The position numbers and the translations under genes are program-made. Under the pieces are notes generated by a model, which saw only the letters and a program-made list of their open reading frames with translations, was not told the origin of the DNA and ran no database searches. This document shows positions 32,549 through 42,300 of a DNA stretch of 64,000 nucleotides, in pieces; within the stretch, counting starts at the first letter, position 1; each line of letters begins with the position of its first letter. This DNA comes from Posidonia oceanica. Lineage: Eukaryota > Streptophyta > Magnoliopsida > Alismatales > Posidoniaceae. Where the stretch lies: contig JAZBRS010000026.1 of assembly GCA_037176725.1 (NCBI GenBank), forward strand, positions 63,714,501 to 63,778,500, read 5' to 3'.

Positions 32549-33442
32549 CCTCCACATCAGCTGCATAACATGTCTTCGCCATGGCCTTTCTCCACCTGGG
32601 GGATCGATGTCATCGGCGCCATCCACCCGACTGCTTCAAATGGTCATCGTTACATTCTGGTAGCGATCGATTACTTTACTAAGTGGGTGGAAGCAGCCTC
32701 TTATAAGACAGTCACCGCTGTGGCAACAGAAAAATTTATCAGAAACAATATCATTGCCCGATATGGGGTCCCACACTCAGTCATCTCTGATAATGGCACA
32801 AACTTCATTGCCAAAAGGATCGAGGAATTCCTGCAGAGTCTTAAGATCAAGCATCATCGATCCTCGCCCTATCGGTCACAGATGAACGGAGCAGTGGAGT
32901 CTGCAAACAAGAACATTGTCAAGATTCTGAAGAAGATGGCAGAAATCCACAAGGATTGGCACGACAAGCTCCCGTACGCACTCTGGGCGTACAGGACATC
33001 AATCCGGACCTCTACAGGAGCCACCCCATACTCTCTAGTGTACGGAATGGAAGCGGTGTTACCTGTTGAAGTAGAGATCCCCTCTCTGCGGATCCTGCGG
33101 GAAGCTGAGTTGGAAGAGGCAGAATGGGTCGAAGACCGCTGCGTCCAACTGAATTTAATTGATGAGCGCAGACTGCAAGCTATGCACAACGCTCACTGCT
33201 ACCAGAAGCGGATGGCCAGAGCATTCTTGAAGAAGGTCCAGCCCAGAAACTTTCAGCCAGGGGACCTTGTCTTGCGCGCCATTCACTTGCCTGATGGTCG
33301 AGGGAAATTCCGACCCAACTGGTGTGGCCCCTTTGTGGTCAAGCAGATCTTTTCGGGAGGCGCTACAACTCTTGAGGATATGGACCGGGTCGAGCAGTCT
33401 GAGCCCGTCAACCTTTGCTATCTGAAGAAGTACTATCAGTAG
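32549..33442 (+). pseudogene. Element C integrase core and C-terminus, N-terminal zinc finger deleted
   Basis: Open frame through MSSPWPFSTWGIDVIGAIHP, ISDNGTNFIAKRIEEF, SQMNGAVESANKN, KLPYALWAYRTSIRTST, NFQPGDLVLRAI and PVNLCYLKKYYQ. The catalytic Asp, Asp and Glu are all present. The HHCC finger and everything from RT onward are missing. The sequence enters the core from the linker across a junction that shares AGGC with both parents as judged from E, and the join is out of frame with the main linker frame. An integrase of this form would probably not be made as a normal cleavage product. Confidence 0.88.
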
Positions 33443-34903
33443 CCGAAAGCGGCCCCGTTGCAGATGCCCTCCTCCCACTTGAACTTGCATTCTCACCTCT
33501 TGCGGCCTCTATTTCAAATCATCATCATCATCCTTTCAACTCTTGCATCAACTCTCTCCAAAATCATCATCGTCACCCTCTCAAGCATTGTATCTTTGGC
33601 CCGGTGATGAAAATCGGAAGTGCTTGCCTGCTCTGGAAAGAGTCACCCTACCTCACCTGGCACTACTCAGATGTCTTAGCTAGTGAGGGAGCCACCACCA
33701 ACGAGGACAGGCGAACTGCCTAATCTCGTAAGGACATACACCTCTGAGGGAGAAAAGATGTTAGGATGTGAGTCTAAAAAAAAAAAAAAGTAAGAGTAGA
33801 CATCTAGGTTTGGGCACATCCAAGGAACAGAAGACGAAGACAGAAGCCGGCCCTAGAGATAGGGGTGTGCAGTCTAACCCTGCTCCTTCTACCCATCACA
33901 CAGCAGACCCAAAGCCTAGATCCATTACATTTCAAACACCCTCCTTTTGCCACCAAAATGGGGATAGCAAAAGCCTGAAAAAAAAAAGAGAAAAGCAAAA
34001 CAACAAAAAAAAAAGGATAGAACAAAAACCCAAAAAAAAAAGGGGAAAAAAGCAAGCAAAGCAAAAAACAAAAAAAAAAAGAAGAAGAAAAAGGCAAAAT
34101 ACAGCCCGAAAAACACAGGCACCATTATCTCCCATGCTTCACTAGAGATCCCCAGCATGTCGAGCTTAAAAGAATCTACCACATCCCTTCAAGAGCGAAC
34201 ACTCACCCTCTCCTGGCTAGGGGCAGAGAAAGACTGCATACCTATGAGGGAGAAATCAATCAAAAAAAAAAGAGAGAGCTGAAAGAATAGGTGTAGGTCC
34301 TGAGAGTTTGGCCAATAGCCTGTCCTCACCACACCACCACCTGTACAATGCCAACACCTGTTCCGGAGCGCCACCAGCAAGCCAAGAGTCTAGATAGGGC
34401 CCAGTGAGTCAGGGACCACTCCCTTCCTTTGCAGCAGGCACCAAAGCACTCCGTATGCTGAGGGCATCCAAGCATACTCATTCATCCAAGCATACTCATC
34501 CATCCAAGCATACTACTCATCTTCATAAGCATATCACCTACATCATGCATACATGCATCTTCTTCTATCATTCCTTTCCTACCAATTTCTCCCGCTCTGC
34601 AACGCGCTTCGGCCCTGAGACAGTATTCCTCCCCAGCAGAGCGCATCGATGACACTCGAGCTGCGCTGGTCCAGATCTCCTGCCAGCCCTCGCCCCCGTG
34701 TCCGCAAAACTGCTATAGAATCCCCTTTGCTTATCAGTGCTTAATTGCTATGTTCTGTTATCACCTTGCTAGACTGCATATGGAACTGCATTTTCAGTCT
34801 CAGCTTGTTGTCAATGATTACATACTTGCGAGATCTGACTGTTTATTGATAGCAGGTACCTTCAAGCTTCGCAACTATCAGCCTGTCTTCTGCAACCAGT
34901 GCA
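33443..34903 (+). other. Spacer between integrase and extra ORF of C
   Basis: No supported gene. 33770-34270 is rich in A runs with AAAAAAAAAAAG tracts. 34455-34560 holds a short repeat CATCCAAGCATACTCATT. 34640-34700 would encode RAALVQISCQ, and GATAGCAG/GTACC at 34848-34862 looks like a splice acceptor ahead of the next ORF. The same order is found in E (46370-45299 then 19972-19583). Confidence 0.6.
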
Positions 34904-36104
34904 ATGGGCTTCCCAACTCTGCTGACTCCCACACACTGCTCGGAAACCCTGCGAGAATGGATTGGCAGGCTCACTCAAGAAGACTGTGACAAGCTACGCC
35001 TCTGGGGGGTCCCAACTAAACTGCTGAAGGCCGCTGATGTGGGAGTCAGCCGTCACCTTCTGTGTGCCGCCGCAAGATTCTGGAAACCGACGCACCATGT
35101 CTTTCGCTTTGGCAAAACTGAGCTGACACCTACACTGGAAGAGGTGCGTCGGATCTGCGGCTTTTCCAAGATCCTGGGGCCGCCTGTTTTCATGAGGCAA
35201 GATGGATATCTCGAGGTCCTAAGCCAGCTGACTGGGCTTCCCACTCGAACCTGGCAACAGAAACTAATCTGCACCAGTGGGCCTGAACCTATGCTTCGCC
35301 TTGCGCACTTCGATGATATCATGAACAAGCGCGCAGAACTCGGCGACGAGCTGTGGCTCCGAGGATTTGTTATCCGCTTCCTGGGCGAGCTGATCTTTAC
35401 TCATGGCCGACTAACAGTGACCATTGAGGTTGCAGAGATTGCATTAGCTGTGGTGACCCAGCACATAGACCTGGCACCAGTTGTCCTGGCAGAGACCTAT
35501 CACGGGCTGGACCGCATCTTTCATCGCTGCCGCCACTTCCACGGTTGCGGAGCACTCATACAACTCTGGCTAACCGCGCACTTAGAGATGAACCTCTTGT
35601 GCCCTCAAGTGCATGCCTTCGAAGCTTACTGCAGCAGCACCCGTGCCAAGACAGACAAGAGAGTCAAAGAGGAATACGAGAAGCTATCAGCACTGACTGA
35701 CGACGCTGTAACCTGGCGTATTGTCCCCTCTGTAGCCGAGCCATTTACTGTCTTCTTCAGCGCGCGCGACACGCGACTGATCATTCTACCAGGCTTCACA
35801 GCAGGCGTAGAGTACCACCCCATCAGGGTTATGCGCCAGTTCGGCTTCCAGCAGGGCGCCTTCATCGTCAGTACAGCGCCTGAGCTCCTTCAAATGTACC
35901 CTCTCAGCACAACTGCCCCAACCAAGAAGCTCGCTAGTCTGATGCAGCATGGGGTCCAATCAACAGACATTGCAACTGTGAGGTGTGGGATGCACCCCAG
36001 AATATGAAGCTGAAGTCCGAGAGCTCTGGCCTATCACTGAGATCCCGCCAGGCGGCCCCCTATTTCCCGACTGCAGGCAGTCGAAGAAGGCTCGAACTGA
36101 CTAG
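34904..36104 (+). pseudogene. Extra ORF of element C: plant-mobile-domain-like (DUF7745-type) protein
   Basis: Open from the ATG at 34904 to 36007 (367 residues). Blocks: WIGRLTQEDCDKLRLWG, KLLKAADVGVSRHLLCAAAR, HVFRFGKTELTPTLEEVRR, FLGELIFTHGRLTVTIEVAE, VVLAETYHGLDRIFHRCRHF, LTDDAVTWRIVPS, GVEYHPIRVMRQFGFQQGAF. Near 35985 the frame changes; the family's tail (LWPITEIPPGGPLFP ... KKARTD) is encoded in another frame and ends at TAG 36102-36104. E keeps tail and body in one frame. No signal peptide or membrane segment is seen. The family is linked in plants to mobile elements and to a few nuclear host proteins (MAIN/MAIL-type); which role it plays here is not known. Confidence 0.75.
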
Positions 36105-36389
36105 GCCCTTGTGCAATCATCATGTGGTCTTCTTTCAAGTCACGCTGTACATCTTTTGGCCTGCCACAGGCATTGTACTCATCAAGCTTTATCAATAAAA
36201 AACTGTTTCTGCTATCCGCTTGCACGTCAAGACTGTTCAATGCATTGCATATTCATTATCATCATCATCTCGGGCCCTCTGGCCAGACTCGCAGCCATCA
36301 CAACGCAGCAAAGTCCTCAGCACCCAATCCGGAGTCCGGAACCTCTGCGGACCCGCGTCCTCAAGCTACGCCACTCGGTGTCCTCAGCT
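36105..36389 (+). other. Spacer downstream of extra ORF of C
   Basis: No gene seen. It contains TTTATCAATAAAAAACTG (36189-36206), a possible polyadenylation-type AATAAA signal shortly after the extra ORF, consistent with a separate 3' end for that gene. Confidence 0.45.
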
Positions 36390-37030
36390 GATCATCCCCA
36401 GCGGGCTGGCATCCCAAACTGCTCGGCGAAAGGTCCGTCAACCTGTCATCATCCTCAACTGATCATCCCCAGCTGAGTCCCCAGCGGGCTGGCACCCCAA
36501 ACTGCTCGGCGATAGGTCCGTCAACCTGTCATCATCCCCAGCTGGTCATCCCCAGCTGGATCATCATCTGCGGGCTGGCACCCCAAACTGCTCGGCGAAA
36601 GGTCCGTCAACCTGTCATCCTCCTCAGCTGATCACCCCCAGCTGAGTCCCCAGCGGGCTGGCACCCCAAACTGCTCGGCGAAAGGTCCGTCAACCTGTCA
36701 TCCTCCTCAGCTGATCACCCCCAGCTGAGTCCCCAGCGGGCTGGCACCCCAAACTGCTCGGCGAAAGGTCCGTCAACCTGTCATCCTCCTCAGCTGATCA
36801 CCCCCAGCTGAGTCCCCAGCGGGCTGACACCCCAAACTGCTCGGCGAAAGGTCCGTCAACCTGTCATCCTCCTCAGCTGATCATCCCCAGCTGAGTCCCC
36901 AGCGGGCTAGCACCCCAAACTGCTTAGCGATAGGTCTGTCAACCTGTCATCATCCCCAGCTGGTCATCCCTAGCTGGATCATCATCTGCGGGCTGGTACC
37001 CCAAACTACTCGTCTGACAAGCACGACAAT
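36390..37030 (+). repeat. 83-bp tandem array of element C
   Basis: About eight units starting GCGGGCTGGCACCCCAAACT, at 36401, 36484, 36570, 36653, 36736, 36819, 36902 and 36988; spacing is 83 with two 86-87 bp units. It contains CGTCAACCTGTCATC and CAGCTGATCA. E has only about one unit here, so the array grew in the C lineage. Confidence 0.92.
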
Positions 37031-37164
37031 CTTGTCATCACCCTCTGCTTTCGATGCCAAGGACGCGTTGGCCAACCCCTGGTGTCTTCCCGACACCAGG
37101 GGCATCTTTTGATCGCCCCTTGGTATCATTCTTCCCCTCTTTCCCCTATGATATTCCTGGTGTC

Positions 37165-37862
37165 ATAGGATGATTTCTTTCTCATCATTATCTCACCCCC
37201 TCTTTATCTCATCATTATCTCACCCCCTCTTTATCTCATCATTACCTCATCCCCTCTTTGCCGGCTGATAAGTCCGATATCTTATCAATCAATCATTCTC
37301 ATCATTACCTCATCCCCTCTTTCTCATCATTATCTCACCCCCTCTTTATCTCATCATTACCTCACCCCCTCTTTATCTCATCATTACCTCACCTCCTCTT
37401 TCTCATCATGATCTCATCCCCCTCTTTAGCAATAACTCTCATCATTATCTCACCCCCTCTTTATCTCATCATTATCTCACTCCCTCTTTATCTCATCATT
37501 ACCTCACCCCCTCTTTCTCATCATGATCTCACCCCCTCTTTAGCAATAGTTCTCATCATGATCTCATCCCCCTCTTTAGCAATAACTCTCATCATGATCT
37601 CATCCCCCTCTTTAGCAATCATTCTCATCATGATCTCATCCCCCTCTTTAGCAATAACTCTCATCATGATCTCACCCCCTCTTTATCAATCATTCTCATC
37701 ATGATCTCATCCCCCTCTTTATCAATAGCTCTCATCATGATCTCACCCCCTCTTTAGCAATCATTCTCATCATGATCTCACCCCCTCTTTAGCAATAGCT
37801 CTCATCATGATCTCATCCCCCTCTTTAGCAATAGCCTCTCATCATTATCTCATCCCCTCTTA
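37165..37862 (+). repeat. TCTCATCATGATCTCATCCCC array of element C
   Basis: About 20 units of 30-38 bp built of TCTCATCATtATCTCACCCC and CTCTTTAgCAATAACT. They give a long repetitive ORF (37258-37704) that is not a gene. E has no comparable block. Confidence 0.9.
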
Positions 37863-37866
37863 TCAA

Positions 37867-38765
37867 CAATCAAGCACTCTCAGGCTGATATCCTAAACTA
37901 TCAACAATCAAGCACTCTCAGGCTGATAACCTAAACTATCATGTGGGCCGATCCATGGTTGGCCCACAGTTGTGTTATACGGCTGACATCCAGTAACTGT
38001 CCCTTGCAATTGCGGTTTCCAGTTGATAGGTCTGTAAACTATCCGCCAGTTGATAGGTCTGTAAACTATCCGCCAGTTGATAGGACTGTAAACTATCGTT
38101 AGGCTGATATCCTAAACTATCACCAGCAATTGCATTATACGGCTGATATCCAGTAACTATCCCTCATCATTGCGCGTTCCAGTTGATAGGCCTGTAAACT
38201 ATCCGCCAGTTGATAGGACTGTAAACTATCGTTCCAGTTGATAGGACTGTAAACTATCGCTAGGCTGATATCCTAAACTATCACGCGCAATCATGTTATA
38301 CGGCTGACACCCAGTAACTGTCCCTCGCAATGCCGTTTCCAGTTGATAGGACTGTAAACTATCCGCCAGTTGATAGGACTGTAAACTATCCGCCAGTTGA
38401 TAGGTCTGTAAACTATCGCTCCAGTTGATAGGACTGTAAACTATCCGGCATTTGCGTTATACGGCTGATACCCAGTAACTATCACTCATGGTTTGTGGCT
38501 TCCAGTTGATAGGTCTGTAAACTATCCGCCAGTTGATAGGTCTGTAAACTATCCGCCAGTTGATAGGACTGTAAACTATCCCACACAACCATGTTATACG
38601 GCTAATATCCAGTAACTATCACTCACAACTGCTCTAGGCTGATAACCTAAACTATCGCTCTAGGCTGATAACCTAAACTATCACTCCAGGCTGATAACCT
38701 AAACTATCTCTCTAGGCTGATAACCTAAACTATCACTCCCGGTTGATAGGACCGTAAACTATCCG
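37867..38765 (+). repeat. Array of short inverted units GATAG...CTATC (element C)
   Basis: Units of 27-28 bp, CCAGTTGATAGGTCTGTAAA then CTATCCG, interleaved with longer units CGGCTGATATCCAGTAACTATC and AGGCTGATAACCTAAACTATC. Every unit keeps a GATA...TATC inverted pair. This is the same family of repeat as 16456-17560 in E but with independent copy numbers and sequence drift. Confidence 0.88.
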
Positions 38766-39324
38766 GACGATAAGCCCGTCACCTTATCACCTTTTTTGGC
38801 ATGGCCTTGCCCCAGAAAGGCAAAGTCATGCACCTCTTTTTTTTTGCGATACGAGAGTTGGCCTCTCTCCTCTCGCACCTCTCTTTTCTCTTCTGCTAGC
38901 TTGCTCCCCGGGCGGGGACGAGCTGCATCCTGTTTTTCTTTGCTTTGTCGCGCGAGTCCGGCCTTCCTGTCAGATCCTTGCGCCACATCGCGTCCTTTTA
39001 GCATTTTCTCTTGCATCATCTCTGCATCTTCTCAGCTAGCACTGCATACTACTTTAGTATCATCGGCGTCACTTGCACAGCATCAGCATTTTTCTTTATT
39101 TGGCTAACTTTTGTACTAACTCTTGCATTGCATTTGCATCAGCATGCATTACACACCTAGCATTCATCCATCTGCACCCTGCATTTTGCATTACGGCAAC
39201 GGGCTACGATCTTCGGTGCATCCGCCGAATAAGTAGCTCACGCCCATAGCAAATCGCTGCTCCCGCCAGTCAGATGGGGTGTCTTGTCAACCCTGAGCAG
39301 CGGCCTCGCTCTGCTTGACCTTGC
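38766..39324 (+). other. Pre-PPT region of element C
   Basis: Noncoding. It aligns with 15937-16455 of E, including GGTGCATCCGCCGAATAAGTAGCTCACGC and the TTGACCxxGCTCAGGGAGGGG end. It is conserved between the two copies, as expected of sequence needed near the polypurine tract. Confidence 0.7.
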
Positions 39325-39339
39325 TCAGGGAGGGGCATC
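39325..39339 (+). promoter_or_regulatory. Polypurine tract of element C
   Basis: TCAGGGAGGGGCATC directly before the 3' LTR. Same sequence as in E. Confidence 0.88.
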
Positions 39340-42300
39340 TATTGACACCCCATCTTGGCAGGCTTGGACCACTTGGAGCCCTCCTAGTGATTGCTGGACT
39401 CAAACCTAAACCAAAACCAAACCCTAACCCTCTGCTTTACCCTTCAAAACCAAGCAAACTTGACCTAAGCCTTCACCCCTCTTCCCAAGCTCAAAACCTA
39501 ACCAAAATCTATAGGAAAACCCACCAACACCCACTTAGCAAACCTACCCAAGAACTTAGAAAATCTCAAACCTAGACCGTTCCCAAAAACCCTAGAAAAC
39601 CTAGGTGAAACTACCCTTTTTCTACACCTTGAAACCCCTCTAAAATCTTCTCAGAATCAAACCAAAACTTCAGAACCAACACCTCAAACCCTAGACTGCC
39701 CACTCACCAATTCTCATCCCATTCCAAGACCTTTAAGACCTCCATTCACTCAAATTATCCTTTTCTCTCTCCGGGATTATCATTTTCTCTCTCCTCTCTC
39801 TCTCCTGATTATCATCTCTCTTTTCATCCCCTTCTTACCCTTTCTCTGGTCTGGCTGTAGGCCCCCTCTGTGCTTCTGTCCTTCCTCTATCTTATCCCTA
39901 TTTTTACTTTATTTTTAGCATTTTTTCTGAATTTTAGAAATCATTTTCCTCCAACCTATCTCTTTTCCTTTTATCTCCCTCTTTTTTCCATTTCTTTCCT
40001 CCTTCTCTTTTCCTTTTCTCTCTTTTGCAAAAATCCATAAAAACCCCTAAAAATCTGTAAAACTCCAAAACATAAAAGAAACAAATCAGAACCCTAAGAA
40101 AAACAATGAAAAAACATTAAACAAGCAATTAAAAACCTAAACCTAACTAAATCAAGCTAAAAGGAAAACCAAGCATGTGAGCTAAAAAATGCAAAACAAA
40201 TCAAAAGAAAACACTGAAAAATCAAGGAAAAAACTAAAATGAAATCAAAACCCACCCAAAAGTAAAAACCTCATCAGAAGAATTAAAAAACAAACATTAA
40301 AAAGAAGAATCAAAAAACAAACATTAAAACAAGTAATTAAAGAAGCAAAAGACTTAACCTAACAAACCTAAGAAAAAACAAATTAAAAAACTTAATTAAA
40401 AAGGAAAAGAAAAACACATTTGAAAGACTTAAAAACACCCCATCAAACCAGAAAAATCTAACTAAAAACTTCAAGAAAAATCAACAAATAAAAATCAAAG
40501 CATAATTTAAAAGACTTAAGAAAGAAAAAATCCTAAGAAGACTAAAACTTAAAAACCTAAAAACAACCCTGGTTAATACGAAAATAAATCCTAAAAAAAC
40601 CTAATCAATATCCTAAGTATCTAACAAGGGAAACACAATTTTTAAAACAATTTAAAAAAAAGGTTTAACAAACATTTAATCAAGTGAAAACTAATTAAAA
40701 GCAAAACCAAAGCCCTAAAATCCTAATCAAACCCAAAACACACTAATTAACCCCAAAACGGTCATTAAAAATCTAATTAAAATCCTAATTCGCAACACAG
40801 CCTTCCTAGTATTTTTTACTTATTTTTAGTTCCTTTTTACTATTTTTATTTCCCCATTCTACCCTCTCTTCTTTCTTACTTCTCTTTTTTTTCTTTCTTT
40901 CCTTTCCTTACTGGGCCCAATCCAGCCCGTTTTTCTTTTTTTCTTTTATTTCTTTTCTTTTTTCCTTCGGCCCACAGTCCGGCCTCCTTCTTCCTTCTTC
41001 TTCCTCAACCTTCTGCATTCCTTTTTTCTTCTCTCCACCGTTTTCTCCCGCGAGCGGCCTGCAACAGAGTTCCCTCCATTGTTTAAATTCGAAGCTTCCA
41101 TCTTTTCAACCTACAGCAGCTCGCCGCCTCTCTTCTATCTCAGCACCAATTCCGGGAGGCATTCAATGCCCGTCGTCCCGCCGACACCCATCTCCTCAGC
41201 TGCAGTGCGTCGCCGTTGAATTCAAAATTCCAGCGCGCGCACCGGCAGCTTTCCTCCTGATATAAGCCTCCAGTCATCCCTTCCTTCGGGCGGCCCTTTT
41301 TGATCATCCAGAGAGTGAGAGAAGCAGAGCCCATCAGTTAGCAATCAGCAACCTGAGAGAAAAACCAGAATTTCAGTAGCTTTCTCCATCTGAACGACCT
41401 CCTCTTTCTTCCTCTGTATCCTCCAATTCCCAGGGAGAAGAGCCCGAGAGAGAGAGCCTAAGAGTGTGCTTTGGCATCCCGGAGAGAGATCGCAATTCCA
41501 GGGCCTTTCCCCATCAGAACCTTCTCCAATTCCTTCCACCATCTTCAGCAGATCCTTCTCCTCTTTTGCCAGTAACCCAAACCCCGTCCAAGCCCCAATT
41601 TCTCTCCCATTTGATCCCCCAAGCTCACCTAGTAACCCTGCATCCTTCCTTCACCACTTCACGGCCATTCCACCCCTGAAACCATCCCAAATCACCCTCA
41701 GATCACTTGAAACTCCAACTGTAAACCCAGCACAACCCACTCCAGAATTCCCTTCACTCCAGTCCACTGATTTCTTCCAAACTCCACCCAGAGATTCACC
41801 AGACCATTACCTTCCCAGAGCGCCTGACATCAGACCCAGCCATCCACCACAGACCGAGAATTCCACAACAAACACCTGTCTTCTCCACTGACCAGAAAAT
41901 CAACCGAGCTCCGAACCTTCTCCACACTCTCCGGAAATCCCATCCAGCAATCCAGAACGGCTCTCCGGACCTCCAGCAACCTCCCGGAGGGTCCCATCCA
42001 ACCAGACGAGCAGCAGACACTCCCCCCGACCCCCGGCTGTTTTTCTGAACCCATAGAGTGCCGGATTTCTCTCCGAGCTCTGAAGCTTCCATCCAACCGA
42101 CCGGGAAGCACCGGAAGATCGCCCTGAAGCAGCTCCAGCCCTCGCGAGCAGCCGGCGACGCTCGCAGCGACCGGACGACCCCCACCAGCCACCTCCGGAA
42201 CTGCTGAGGTCGGGAGGACACCTCAGACGCGGAATCAGGTAAAATCTTCTTCCCTTAGTCTTCTTTTCTTCCCGCGATGCTTCTCCACCCTTTAGGATAG

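Noticed and set aside
33768..34182. Lys-rich and Phe-rich ORFs around A runs in the C spacer
   Set aside because: Low-complexity translations of poly(A)-type tracts, with no counterpart frame in E.
37258..37704. 148-codon ORF rich in Ser/Ile/Pro
   Set aside because: Translation of the TCATCATGATCTCA array; absent from element E.
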